Below are positions 8,745-17,001 of a stretch of DNA of 64,000 bases, in pieces (the stretch's first letter is position 1; each line of letters begins with the position of its first letter). Below the pieces are notes generated by a model. It saw only the letters and a list, made by a program, of their open reading frames with translations. It ran no database searches and was not told the origin of the DNA. The stretch is from Candidatus Manganitrophus morganii. Its GTDB lineage: Bacteria > Nitrospirota > Nitrospiria > SBBL01 > Manganitrophaceae. The DNA is taken from NCBI GenBank assembly GCA_021651055.1, contig JAJHOH010000001.1:1922001-1986000 (forward strand). Direction: 5' to 3'. Made by a program: the position numbers and the translations under genes.

Positions 8745-9647
8745 ATGTTTTTACAACAATTGATCAACGGCCTTACCCTCGGCGCGGTGTATGCGCTGGT
8801 GGCGCTCGGCTACACGATGGTCTACGGCATTTTGGGGCTGATTAACTTCGCCCACGGCGAGATCTACATGATCGGCGCCTATCTCGGGATCATTTTCCTC
8901 GGCCTCTTCACCGTCGCCGGCCTGACCGAATCGCATCTTTTCCTCTCGCTCATTCTGACCTTTCTCCTCTCGGCGGTGACCTGCGCCGGATATGGGATGA
9001 CGTTGGAACGGATCGCCTACCGGCCGCTTCGGCACGCTCACCGGCTCGCGCCGCTGATCTCGGCGATCGGGATGTCGATCTTTCTTCAAAATTATGTGAT
9101 GTTGACGCAGGGATCGGGCGACAAGGTTTTTCCCCACATTCTTCCGACCGGTCCGATCGCCGAAACGGGCCTTCCGATCAGCGGGATTCAGATCTTCATC
9201 CTCCTCGCTTCGGTCGTCCTGATGGGGGCGCTGCAATTCTTTATTCGAAAGACCCGCTTAGGGAAGGCGATGCGGGCGACGGCGCAGGATAAAACGATGG
9301 CGTCGCTCTGCGGCATCCCGATCGACCGGGTGATCATGGTGACCTTTGCGATCGGGTCGATTCTCGCCGCCGTCGCCGGGGTGATGGTGGCGATGTATTA
9401 CGGGGTGGTCCATTTTTTTATCGGCTACGTCGCCGGCATCAAAGCCTTTACCGCGGCGGTCCTCGGCGGGATCGGAAACATCCCGGGCGCCATGGTCGGC
9501 GGGCTGCTGCTGGGACTGGTCGAAAGCCTCGGCGCCGCCTACATCTCCAGCGAATTTAAAGACGGCTTCGCCTTTTTGATTTTAATCTTCGTCCTCATCT
9601 TCCGTCCCTCGGGCCTGCTCGGCGAAAAGGTACCGGAACGGGCGTGA
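8745..9647 (+). CDS. livH: Liv-type ABC transporter permease LivH
   Basis: A 300-residue inner-membrane permease with about eight hydrophobic spans. Hallmarks are LINGLTLGAVYALVALGYTMVYGILGLINFAHGEIYMIGAY at the N-terminus and KAFTAAVLGGIGNIPGAMVGGLLLGLVES near the C-terminus, the coupling-loop region of the LivH/UrtB family. It forms a heterodimer with LivM and would import the ligand caught by the upstream binding protein. The start ATG follows the upstream stop by a single base, and livM follows after 13 bases. Confidence 0.92.
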   Translation: MFLQQLINGLTLGAVYALVALGYTMVYGILGLINFAHGEIYMIGAYLGIIFLGLFTVAGLTESHLFLSLILTFLLSAVTCAGYGMTLERIAYRPLRHAHRLAPLISAIGMSIFLQNYVMLTQGSGDKVFPHILPTGPIAETGLPISGIQIFILLASVVLMGALQFFIRKTRLGKAMRATAQDKTMASLCGIPIDRVIMVTFAIGSILAAVAGVMVAMYYGVVHFFIGYVAGIKAFTAAVLGGIGNIPGAMVGGLLLGLVESLGAAYISSEFKDGFAFLILIFVLIFRPSGLLGEKVPERA

Positions 9648-9660
9648 TCAAAGGAATAAT

Positions 9661-10791
9661 TTGTCGATCTCCGTGTTAAAGAATTCGCTATTGATCGGCC
9701 TCTGGATGGGGCTGCTCACGCTTCCCTTCATGGGGTGGCAAGAGGCGGGGAAACTCGCCTTGATCCTGGCGGCCGGCGGGATCTTCTGGCAGGGGATGAT
9801 GATCTGGGGGAGGAGCGAGCCTCTCCATACCGGAATGACCCTCTTTCGAAGGCGGGTGAGGGAAATTGGAGAGACGATCGCCCGGGTGAATCGGGCGGCG
9901 CTCTTCGCCGGAGGGGGTGCCCTCTTCCTCGTCCTTCCTCTTTTTCTGAACAACTACTATATCGACATCCTGAGCCTGGCGGGACTCTACGCATTGCTGG
10001 CGGTCGGGCTGAACATTACGGTCGGTTACGCCGGTCTTCTCGATCTCGGTTACGCCGCCTTCTATGGGATCGGGGCCTATGTTTATGCCCTCCTCTCCAC
10101 CGGCATCGGCCTCTCTTTCTGGCTCGGTCTTCCGCTCGGCGGGGCGATTGCCGCCGCGTTCGGCGTGATCCTCGGGATGATCACGCTGCGCCTCCGGGGG
10201 GATTATCTGGCGATCGTGACCCTCGGATTCGTCCAGATCATCTACCTGGTCTTCAATAACTGGGACTCGGTCACGAGCGGCCCAAATGGAATCTTGAGTA
10301 TCGGGCGGCCGGAGCTGCCCGGATTCGTCCTCCGTCAGCCGATTCATTTTTATTACCTCGTTCTCGCGCTCCTCCTCGTCACGGTCCTGGCCATCTACCG
10401 ATTGACCCATTCTCAAATCGGCCGGGCCTGGATCGCGATCCGGGAGGATGAGCTCGCCGCCTCGGCGATGGGGATCAACACCACCCAGATGAAAGTCCTC
10501 GCCTTCGCATTGGGGGCCGGGATCGCCGGGGTGGCGGGGGTCTTCTTTGCGGCCAAGTATACGTTTGTCTCGCCGGAGAGCTTTACCTTTCTCGAATCGG
10601 TCCGGGTCCTCTCGATGGTCGTATTGGGGGGGATGGGGAGTCTTCCCGGCGCGATCCTCGGCGCTTTCCTCCTGACCGTCTTGCCGGAGCTTCTCCGGGG
10701 CCTGGCGAGTTATCGGATGCTGATTTTCGGCGCGGCGCTGGTGGTCATGATGATCTTCCGTCCTCAGGGTCTCCTCGGAAAGCGTCATTAG
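9661..10791 (+). CDS. livM: Liv-type ABC transporter permease LivM
   Basis: A 376-residue permease. The core begins near residue 100 with LSLAGLYALLAVGLNITVGYAGLLDLGYAAFYGIGAY, and the C-terminal part has VLGGMGSLPGAILGAF and MIFRPQGLLG, all typical of LivM. About 95 residues with two extra hydrophobic segments precede the core, a length seen in many LivM proteins. The chosen start is TTG, with AAAGGA 6-7 bases upstream; no ATG fits the full membrane domain. It completes the permease pair, but no ATPase follows; livG and livF are at 28.8-30.3 kb. Confidence 0.9.
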   Translation: MSISVLKNSLLIGLWMGLLTLPFMGWQEAGKLALILAAGGIFWQGMMIWGRSEPLHTGMTLFRRRVREIGETIARVNRAALFAGGGALFLVLPLFLNNYYIDILSLAGLYALLAVGLNITVGYAGLLDLGYAAFYGIGAYVYALLSTGIGLSFWLGLPLGGAIAAAFGVILGMITLRLRGDYLAIVTLGFVQIIYLVFNNWDSVTSGPNGILSIGRPELPGFVLRQPIHFYYLVLALLLVTVLAIYRLTHSQIGRAWIAIREDELAASAMGINTTQMKVLAFALGAGIAGVAGVFFAAKYTFVSPESFTFLESVRVLSMVVLGGMGSLPGAILGAFLLTVLPELLRGLASYRMLIFGAALVVMMIFRPQGLLGKRH

Positions 10792-10867
10792 ATCTACGTA
10801 AGGCAGCTTGCGAAAGGGCGGGGGCTGTGATAAAAACGAGTAAGACCGAAATAAAGGAGAAAATCAG

Positions 10868-11374
10868 ATGAGAAAGAGCCTTTCCTTCGTGATGGTGCTT
10901 CTCTTCTCCCTTTTCTTGATGGGAGGGGTCCACGCGGATGCCGGCGGCCCCAAAGTCCCGCCGTTTGAGCTTCTTTCCCTCGACGGGAAAAAATACACCG
11001 ACAAAGACCTGCTCGATAAGCCGACCCTGCTTATCTTCTGGGCCTCTTGGTGCGGGACCTGCCAGCATGAGCTGCCGAAGGTCCGTGACCTCACAGAAAA
11101 GATGAAGGGGAAGCCGTTTCAGGTCATTGCCATCGGGTTTAAAGATTCGGAGGCGAACATCCGGGGCTATGTAAAATCACACCCCGATGTTTTCAATTTT
11201 CCCGTCCTCTACGATCCGAACGATCGGATCTCCACCCGATTCGGAGCGCAGTTCACCCCCACCCTCTTTCTATTGAATAAAAAGGGGGAGCTGGTCCTGC
11301 ATCATTTTAGCGGAGGCTTCTTCGAACGCCGGGAATTCCAGGAAGCATTGCAACAACTCTTAAAAGAGGCCTAA
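10868..11374 (+). CDS. TlpA-like periplasmic thioredoxin
   Basis: A 168-residue secreted thioredoxin-fold protein. A Sec signal peptide (about 1-23, cleavage after VHA) leads into a redoxin domain with the active site WCGTC near residues 60-64 and the cis-proline loop FTPTLFLL. This is the TlpA/ResA pattern of membrane- or periplasm-facing thiol reductases used in cytochrome c maturation or thiol repair. A strong ribosome site AAGGAG lies 7 bases before ATG. It is followed within 23 bases by RNase D on the same strand. The precise client is unknown because no cytochrome-maturation gene is adjacent. Confidence 0.87.
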   Translation: MRKSLSFVMVLLFSLFLMGGVHADAGGPKVPPFELLSLDGKKYTDKDLLDKPTLLIFWASWCGTCQHELPKVRDLTEKMKGKPFQVIAIGFKDSEANIRGYVKSHPDVFNFPVLYDPNDRISTRFGAQFTPTLFLLNKKGELVLHHFSGGFFERREFQEALQQLLKEA

Positions 11375-11397
11375 CCAAACTGGACTGTCAGACTGAA

Positions 11398-12549
11398 ATG
11401 GATTTTCATTACGACTACATCACCACACCGGACGCCTTCCGCGAAGCGATTGATGCCTTGCGCGGCGCCCCTATCATCGGCGTCGATACGGAGGGGGACT
11501 CTCTCTACAGCTATCAGGAGAGGGTCAGTCTTATTCAGATCTCCGGAGCGGAGCGGCACTTCATCTTCGATCCGCTCCTTCTTGAAACGGTGGAACCGCT
11601 CGGCGCGCTTCTCGAAGAACGATCGATCTTAAAAATTTTTCACGGCGCCGACTATGATCTGGTGTCGTTGAAGCGCGACTTCGGGTTCAACATCGGCCCG
11701 ATCTTCGACACCGCCTTGGCGGCGCGCGCGTTGGGGGTTCGAGAATTCTCCCTTCAGAATCTGATTGCGCGTTATTTCCAATTAAACCTTTCGAAGACCC
11801 ATCAAAAATCGAACTGGTCGATCCGTCCCCTTCCGAAGGATCAATTGGATTACGCCGCCCAAGACACCGCCTACTTGGTTCCGCTCTACGAGCTTCTGAA
11901 AAAGGAAATCGAGGAAAAAGGGAGGATGGACCAAATCGAAGAGGAATGCCGGCTGCTGGAAGCGATCACTTGGAGCGGGAAAACCTTCGAGCCGGATGAT
12001 TACCTGCGCATCAAAGGGGCGCGCGTCCTTCCCGCCGCTTCTCAAAAAGTTTTGCGGGAGCTCGCCGTAGTGCGCAACCAGCTGGCTAAAAAGAGAAACC
12101 GCCCGCCGTTTAAAATCATCTCTAATGATGATCTCATTAAGATGGCCAAAGAATCGCCCCAATCCGAGGAGGATTTGAAGCGGCTTTTCCCCAGGGAAAC
12201 GGCGCCGGTCTTTCGAAATCCGGCCCTCTGGCTGAATGCCGTGGCAAAGGGACTGACAACGACCGATCCGCTCCCGAAAGTCGAGCGAAACGGCAGCGCC
12301 CCGCTTACTCCCGAACAAGAACGATTGTTGACCCGCTTGAAAGAGTGGCGAAACAAACAAGCGGAGCAAGAAGGGGTGGAGCCGGCGATGGTGGTCACCA
12401 GCGGCGTGCTGCGCGATATCGCCAAGCGGACGCCGAAATCGATCGAGGCGCTCCGGGAAGTCGCATCCCTTCGGGAGTGGCAGATCCACCGCTACGGAGA
12501 ACTCCTCATCAAGGAAATCTCCACCCCGCCCAAGGCCCGTAAAGAGTGA
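11398..12549 (+). CDS. rnd: Ribonuclease D
   Basis: A 383-residue 3'-5' exoribonuclease. The N-terminal DEDD domain has IIGVDTEGDSL (first Asp/Glu), FHGADYDL (second motif) and YAAQDTAYLVPLYE (the Tyr/Asp of the third motif), making it a DEDDy nuclease. An HRDC domain lies near residues 300-370 (TPEQERLLTRLKEWRN... and GVLRDIAKRTP), the arrangement of RNase D, which trims tRNA 3' ends and other structured RNA. The gene converges on the LEA-like lipoprotein gene, 11 bases apart. Confidence 0.92.
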   Translation: MDFHYDYITTPDAFREAIDALRGAPIIGVDTEGDSLYSYQERVSLIQISGAERHFIFDPLLLETVEPLGALLEERSILKIFHGADYDLVSLKRDFGFNIGPIFDTALAARALGVREFSLQNLIARYFQLNLSKTHQKSNWSIRPLPKDQLDYAAQDTAYLVPLYELLKKEIEEKGRMDQIEEECRLLEAITWSGKTFEPDDYLRIKGARVLPAASQKVLRELAVVRNQLAKKRNRPPFKIISNDDLIKMAKESPQSEEDLKRLFPRETAPVFRNPALWLNAVAKGLTTTDPLPKVERNGSAPLTPEQERLLTRLKEWRNKQAEQEGVEPAMVVTSGVLRDIAKRTPKSIEALREVASLREWQIHRYGELLIKEISTPPKARKE

Positions 12550-12560
12550 CCCCCTCCGGA

Positions 12561-13016
12561 TTACCTCTTTCCAGCATGATGAAGCTGAAAACGCTTCTCC
12601 GTCCCCATTGCCTGCAAGGTGATCTCCCCCTCTAATCGATAGTCGATCTCCTCCGTTTTTTGTCTCAATAGCGGCGCCAGCTCACGCGCCTCTTTGAAGC
12701 TCATCTGCACCGGCAGGACAACATCGATCGATTCGTGCCTCGGCAGCTCGAAGGGAGATGTTATCTCTCCCTCCGCAATTTTCACTTCATGTAAATAAAA
12801 CTGATACGTCAGATGCCGGACGGTCACGCCGACGGGGTTCGGATTGATAATGCGTAGAGCCAGACCCACCGAGGCCCCCGAAAGATCGATCCGGTCGATC
12901 CGAATTCCCTGCAGGCGCCATTCCGGCTTGGAAAGAAACCGGGCCGGCGAGCAGCCGAAGAACGCCTGGAGGAAAAAAAAGACAAAAAGGGAGGAGGATA
13001 CAAACCGTTTCTGCAT
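12561..13016 (-). CDS. LEA14-like (water-stress domain) lipoprotein
   Basis: A 151-residue lipoprotein: signal MQKRFVSSSLFVFFFLQAFFGC with lipobox Cys22, then a single immunoglobulin-like LEA type 2 (WHy) domain with the usual IRIDRIDLSGASVGLALRIINPNPVGVTV start and a C-terminal EGEI strand. Such domains are found in plant LEA14 and in many bacterial envelope lipoproteins; their function is structural or protective and mostly untested. It sits alone, convergent with rnd. Its promoter region is shared with the divergent riboswitch-controlled gene. Confidence 0.82.
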   Translation of the reverse strand: MQKRFVSSSLFVFFFLQAFFGCSPARFLSKPEWRLQGIRIDRIDLSGASVGLALRIINPNPVGVTVRHLTYQFYLHEVKIAEGEITSPFELPRHESIDVVLPVQMSFKEARELAPLLRQKTEEIDYRLEGEITLQAMGTEKRFQLHHAGKR

Positions 13017-13076
13017 CCGTTGAGACTACGGCATTGAACAATCTTTGTCAAAGGTCTCTTTTTTCCTCTTCCGCCC

Positions 13077-13104
13077 TTGACAAAATATTACTTTTTGGTA
13101 TCTT
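13077..13104 (+). promoter_or_regulatory. Sigma70 promoter of the c-di-GMP riboswitch leader
   Basis: A consensus TTGACA (13077-13082), a 16-base spacer and TATCTT (13099-13104). A start near 13111 would place the whole riboswitch in the transcript. Confidence 0.7.
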
Positions 13105-13127
13105 TTACCACGAACAAAGTCTGAATC

Positions 13128-13222
13128 CAAGATAAAGGCAAACCAACCGAAAGGTTGGGGCGCAAAGCTTCAAGGCTTCGCCGGGCGAAAGGAATCGCCG
13201 GCATGCTAGTTGGGCTGCCCTG
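13128..13222 (+). ncRNA. GEMM / cyclic-di-GMP-I riboswitch
   Basis: The sequence has the GEMM-I core in order: GGCAAACC, a helix capped by a GAAA tetraloop (AACC-GAAA-GGTT), GGGGCGCAAAGC, and a second helix arm with a receptor-like side, closed by a distal TGCC that pairs with the 5' GGCA. This is the two-helix, tetraloop-docked fold that binds c-di-GMP; some close variants bind cyclic AMP-GMP. It is transcribed from a good promoter 17 bases before the predicted RNA start and is followed by an intrinsic terminator and the lipoprotein gene. It therefore probably works by transcription termination. The exact ligand of this variant cannot be set by eye. Confidence 0.85.
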
Positions 13223-13259
13223 GATAAATAAGAATCGCTCTATCCTTATTTATATGCGC

Positions 13260-13294
13260 AGCCCATTTCTAGAGTTTGGAAATGGGCTTTTTTA
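13260..13294 (+). terminator. Riboswitch-associated intrinsic terminator
   Basis: GCCCATTTC (13261-13269) pairs with GAAATGGGC (13279-13287) around a 9-base loop and is followed by six T residues. It lies between the riboswitch and the ATG at 13375. A second possible stem, ATAAATAAG with CTTATTTAT (13224-13252), lies between the aptamer and the terminator and may take part in switching. Confidence 0.8.
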
Positions 13295-13374
13295 TTTTGC
13301 AAGGATGCAAACGAGATGCTGCCCGTTTCAGGTCGTCCGAGAGAACACATCGAAACACAAACAGGAGACAACAC

Positions 13375-16068
13375 ATGAATAGGTTACTTGCAGTGGCTTC
13401 GGCTTCATTGATCTTGAGCCTCAGCCTGGCTGCCTGCGGCGGCGGGGGCGGAGGAAGCAGTTCATCGGGGGGCGGAGGTTCTCAGTCGGCCGGTTTCGAG
13501 GTGCCGACCGAAATATCCGCAGTCCCGACCAACCTTTCCGGAAGCGTCGGAGGGGTCACCAAGCCCGGCCTCAGATCGAAGCTTTCCGCGTTGAAACAGG
13601 CCGCGACCGACCCGAATACCGACTACAGCAAAGCGCAGACGGTAAAGTTCGTGAATGAGCACACCTTGGAACAGTTCGACATCATCGAACAGGTCCTCTC
13701 GGCGCTGGCCCAGACGAACTACGCCGACGAGGCCAACGTGAATCAAGGTCCTTATAAAGCGATGGTCGCCTTCCAGGACGAACAGAACGGCATTGAGACG
13801 AAATCGCTCGAGCCGTGGGTGGTTGACTCGGCGATGATCGAGGAGGACGGCCAAGATGTCAATCGCGTCCGACTCTGGATCGAGGAGTCGCGGGACGGGG
13901 TGACCATGGTGGTCAAAGGCGAATTTAAGATCTTTCAATCGGCCACACGTCGAGACGATGGCTCTTACAGTGACTACGGCGTCTGGACGTTGAATGTCCG
14001 GTTCGGCGACTCGGCTTCCGACTTCTTCGCAGCATCCGCCGACATCGACGCAGACGGCCGTGCGGTCATTAAGATCAATGAGAGCAGCCCGGGCGGCCCA
14101 GGTGGCAGCCATCAGATGAAGGCGGTCATGAACCGCTCGGAGACAGACGGCTTCGGGAAGGTGATGTTCCCCGACTTCGAGAGCTGCACTCAGCCCAACT
14201 GCACGCCGGACCCGGTGGAAGCGAAATATGCCTACAACACGGCCCATCTCGCCATTCAAAAAGGGGCGGGTGCCGTCCAGTATAAAGACCGGACCTCCAT
14301 CACCGAGATGACTCATCGGTATGGAATGTTCGATAGCGAGACCGGACAGGATGTCATGAAGAGCAAGTCGTTCGGTTTCCCGGTGGAGTTCACCGACACC
14401 GAGGGACACCGCCAGTTCGCCTACTACGGGGCTTGGCAAGGGCGCCATCAGCTCTGGGCCGGCAACGGAGCGGTCCCCGCCGGAACCACCGTCAAACGTC
14501 AAGACCGGGGCAATCAGGATACCGCGGAGACCTACACCGTCGCGACGCAGCTTGACGGAACCTTCACCAAGCGAACGCTGGTGCCGGGCGCCCTGAACGA
14601 CATCAGAGGGATCGCCGTCGAGACCTGGATCAATAAACACTTTAACCTTCTGCATAATGGGTCGACGTGGCAGGCCTGCGACGGATGGATCGACCGCTTC
14701 GATCCAAACAACCCGATCTGCACCAGCGGATCATTTTCTACTTTCGCTGATTTCGACATACTGGTGGTGAGCGAAGGCGACCGCAAGTTCGTCAATATCG
14801 GCCGCTGGGATAATGTTAATAATATGCCGGAGAATTACGTCTATCTCAACGCCGATCCCGGCTTGAGCGGCTATAACGGCGTCGGTTTCTATAAGGCTCA
14901 GTTCCCCGAGCCCGGCACCCCGGGAGGCATGACACCGGTCAGCCCCGCTGTAAAGCTTGCTGAAACCGACGGCACCGACCTTTTTGTCGATATCGGCGGC
15001 TCCATTTACATCTCCTACACAGGAGAATTCGGCGGGCCGACCACCACGACCGGCTGGGTGCAGAAAGAGTTGACCGGTTTCGATGAGAGCACCTGGACGC
15101 CGGAGTTCGGCACCGGAGATGCGGCCTTTACCCCGGATCCGGGACGTGAGTATTACATCAACAGCCACGGAGCCAACTTCATCGTGCGCCGTAAAAACAA
15201 CAGCGTCATGGATGCAAACGCTTATGACGTGATGATTGAGCTGCAGAGCGCCGCCAATCCGACCAACGTTGCATCGATGCTTCCTTCGGGGGCTGATTAT
15301 CTCCGCTCTCCGTGGCGGCAAGATGTGCGTTACACCTTCATTACAAGCGCCGGTACGAACTTCCTCCTCTTACAGTATCTCTCGGATGATCCAAATACCC
15401 CGGATGTGGATGAAAGCGCCGTGCCGACCGTCGTCACCAACGGCGAATGGGGTCTGCAGGCCTATGACACAAACGGCACGCCAAACGACTTTACCGACGA
15501 CACACCGCTTCAAGCGGATGGCACGCCGGTAACCGTCGATCAATGGGGCATTCCCACGGATCCGACCATTCGGCCGGTGCAGTTCAACTGGGAATATGCT
15601 CAAGAAGGGACCGGTTGGGGCGCACAGCAGTTCTTACTCGACGCGAGCAGCAACTACGTCCTGCTGAGCGATCCGATTCGTCTCGTTCCGGTGACACTGA
15701 CCAGCAATGCGGGAGAGGAGAAGTCTCTCGCGCTTCAGTATGACGGCTGGATGCATGGGTTGCCGGATCTCTTCCATGAACTCTTCAAGAACGGCCACGT
15801 GATGACTGATGATATTTCGGACAAGATCATCAATATCCCGGCCGGTACCGAGGTCACCGATGCCGATGACGCGGCTAAGAGCTACCTGGTCAAACCGCTC
15901 GAAGTCAGTCAGTTCCTGGATGTCGTTTCCGATCCGGGCACCCTCGACATCAGCGTCGCCGATGCCATCGACCTGAACACGGTTCCCGTGTTTGTCGAGC
16001 ACAATATGGGTGCCATGCCGGAGACCACCGGCGTGAAGTACTCGGAAGGTGTTTTAGTAGAGGAATAG
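13375..16068 (+). CDS. Large orphan lipoprotein under c-di-GMP riboswitch control
   Basis: An 897-residue secreted lipoprotein. The start is set by AGGAG 9 bases before ATG at 13375. An upstream in-frame extension would run into the terminator and is rejected. The signal MNRLLAVASASLILSLSLAAC gives lipobox LAAC (Cys21), followed by a flexible Gly/Ser linker (about 22-38). The rest is rich in Asp, Thr, Gly and aromatic residues with no membrane span and looks like beta-rich surface modules. I see no CxxCH heme motif, no repeat and no known enzyme motif, and I do not recognise the family. A Cys pair (CTQPNC) lies near residue 280 and another (CDGW...CTSG) near 445-460. Only the riboswitch suggests a role: a surface or biofilm component. 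Confidence 0.85.
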   Translation: MNRLLAVASASLILSLSLAACGGGGGGSSSSGGGGSQSAGFEVPTEISAVPTNLSGSVGGVTKPGLRSKLSALKQAATDPNTDYSKAQTVKFVNEHTLEQFDIIEQVLSALAQTNYADEANVNQGPYKAMVAFQDEQNGIETKSLEPWVVDSAMIEEDGQDVNRVRLWIEESRDGVTMVVKGEFKIFQSATRRDDGSYSDYGVWTLNVRFGDSASDFFAASADIDADGRAVIKINESSPGGPGGSHQMKAVMNRSETDGFGKVMFPDFESCTQPNCTPDPVEAKYAYNTAHLAIQKGAGAVQYKDRTSITEMTHRYGMFDSETGQDVMKSKSFGFPVEFTDTEGHRQFAYYGAWQGRHQLWAGNGAVPAGTTVKRQDRGNQDTAETYTVATQLDGTFTKRTLVPGALNDIRGIAVETWINKHFNLLHNGSTWQACDGWIDRFDPNNPICTSGSFSTFADFDILVVSEGDRKFVNIGRWDNVNNMPENYVYLNADPGLSGYNGVGFYKAQFPEPGTPGGMTPVSPAVKLAETDGTDLFVDIGGSIYISYTGEFGGPTTTTGWVQKELTGFDESTWTPEFGTGDAAFTPDPGREYYINSHGANFIVRRKNNSVMDANAYDVMIELQSAANPTNVASMLPSGADYLRSPWRQDVRYTFITSAGTNFLLLQYLSDDPNTPDVDESAVPTVVTNGEWGLQAYDTNGTPNDFTDDTPLQADGTPVTVDQWGIPTDPTIRPVQFNWEYAQEGTGWGAQQFLLDASSNYVLLSDPIRLVPVTLTSNAGEEKSLALQYDGWMHGLPDLFHELFKNGHVMTDDISDKIINIPAGTEVTDADDAAKSYLVKPLEVSQFLDVVSDPGTLDISVADAIDLNTVPVFVEHNMGAMPETTGVKYSEGVLVEE

Positions 16069-16081
16069 ATTCAACGGAGTA

Positions 16082-16101
16082 CCCCGCCCGCCAGGGCGGG
16101 G
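16082..16101 (+). repeat. GC-rich hairpin after the orphan lipoprotein gene
   Basis: CCCCGCCC-GCCA-GGGCGGGG, a perfect 8-bp stem with no T-run. A second weaker hairpin (CCACG...CGTGG) follows at 16106-16129. Confidence 0.5.
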
Positions 16102-16155
16102 GATCCACGGCGTCGGGCAACGTCGTGGGATGATACACCCTCCTGTGCCCGCGCG

Positions 16156-16191
16156 AAGAGGGGACGCCGAAAGGCGCCCCCTCTTCTCTAT
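16156..16191 (+). terminator. Hairpin terminator between convergent genes
   Basis: AAGAGGGG-A-CGCC, loop GAAA, GGCG-C-CCCCTCTT, then CTCTATTTAT. The stem is very stable. It ends just before the ureG stop codon and can serve the plus-strand lipoprotein gene; a minus-strand role is less clear because the T-run there is absent. Confidence 0.6.
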
Positions 16192-16881
16192 TTATGGACG
16201 AGGAAGAACCGCTTTCTTCTCTACCGATAGCGCCTCGGCAAGAATTTCTTCGACCCACCGGCAGACCTCATCCAGGCCTTCCAGCTTTTTGAGATTGGTG
16301 AAGATGTAGGGACGATCGGCGCGCATTCTTTTCGTATCCCGGTCCATGACACCGATGTCGGCTCCGACATATGGGGCGAGATCGATTTTGTTGATGACGA
16401 GCAGGTCGGATCGGGTGATCCCCGGTCCCCCCTTTCTCGGAATTTTATCCCCGGCCGAGACATCGATCACATAAATCGCCCGATCGGCCAACTCCGGGCT
16501 GAAGGTGGCGGCGAGGTTATCCCCGCCGCTCTCGACGAAGATTAATTCCAAATCGGGAAACCGATGAACCAGCTGATCGATGGCATGAAGGTTTCCCGAG
16601 GCATCCTCCCGGATCGCCGTGTGTGGACAGCCGCCGGTCTCGACGCCGATGATCCGCTCTTTTTCCAAAGCCCCCGCCCGGATCAGAAACTCGGCATCCT
16701 CCCGGGTGTAGATGTCATTGGTCACGACCGCCAGCTGATACCGATCCCGCAGCCGCATGCAGAGCCGTTCAGTGAGGGCGGTTTTCCCGGAACCGACCGG
16801 ACCGCCGATCCCGATACGGACCGGCAGACGGAGCTGCCGCGGCGTCGGAGCGACTGGTTCATGATGATGAAATCCTCCCAT
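16192..16881 (-). CDS. ureG: Urease accessory GTPase UreG
   Basis: A 229-residue GTPase that delivers nickel to apo-urease with UreF and UreD. It has the P-loop [13 protein letters not shown], the ETGGCPHTA nickel-site motif, [17 protein letters not shown] and the NKIDLAP base-recognition motif. The start is [14 protein letters not shown] at 16881, with AAAGGGA upstream. A longer frame adds 29 residues read from a palindromic repeat and is rejected. The N-terminal HHH is short but may bind metal. It is the last gene of the urea operon. No ureE nickel-chaperone gene is present in the cluster. Confidence 0.95.
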   Translation of the reverse strand: MGGFHHHEPVAPTPRQLRLPVRIGIGGPVGSGKTALTERLCMRLRDRYQLAVVTNDIYTREDAEFLIRAGALEKERIIGVETGGCPHTAIREDASGNLHAIDQLVHRFPDLELIFVESGGDNLAATFSPELADRAIYVIDVSAGDKIPRKGGPGITRSDLLVINKIDLAPYVGADIGVMDRDTKRMRADRPYIFTNLKKLEGLDEVCRWVEEILAEALSVEKKAVLPRP

Positions 16882-16911
16882 GACGTCCCTTTCTAAAATT
16901 GATCGGTTTTC

Positions 16912-17000
16912 GTAGGGGCGATCCTTGTGATCGCCCTTTGTTCCCATATCAATATTGGGCGAATACACGATGATACAGTGCAGGCAAGATTCGCCCCTAC
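16912..17000. repeat. Composite GTAGGGG palindromic repeat, ureF-ureG junction
   Basis: Begins GTAGGGGCGATC, ends ATTCGCCCCTAC. Inside are two hairpins, GGGCGATC...GATCGCCC and GGGCGAAT...ATTCGCCC. It fills the gap between the ureF stop and the ureG start. Confidence 0.75.
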
Positions 17001-17001
17001 A

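Noticed and set aside
13276-13374. N-terminal extension of the large lipoprotein
   Set aside because: It would start inside the terminator and hide the lipoprotein signal; AGGAG points to ATG 13375.
16882-16968. 29-residue extension of UreG
   Set aside because: Encoded by the palindromic repeat; the ribosome site and alignment support 16881.
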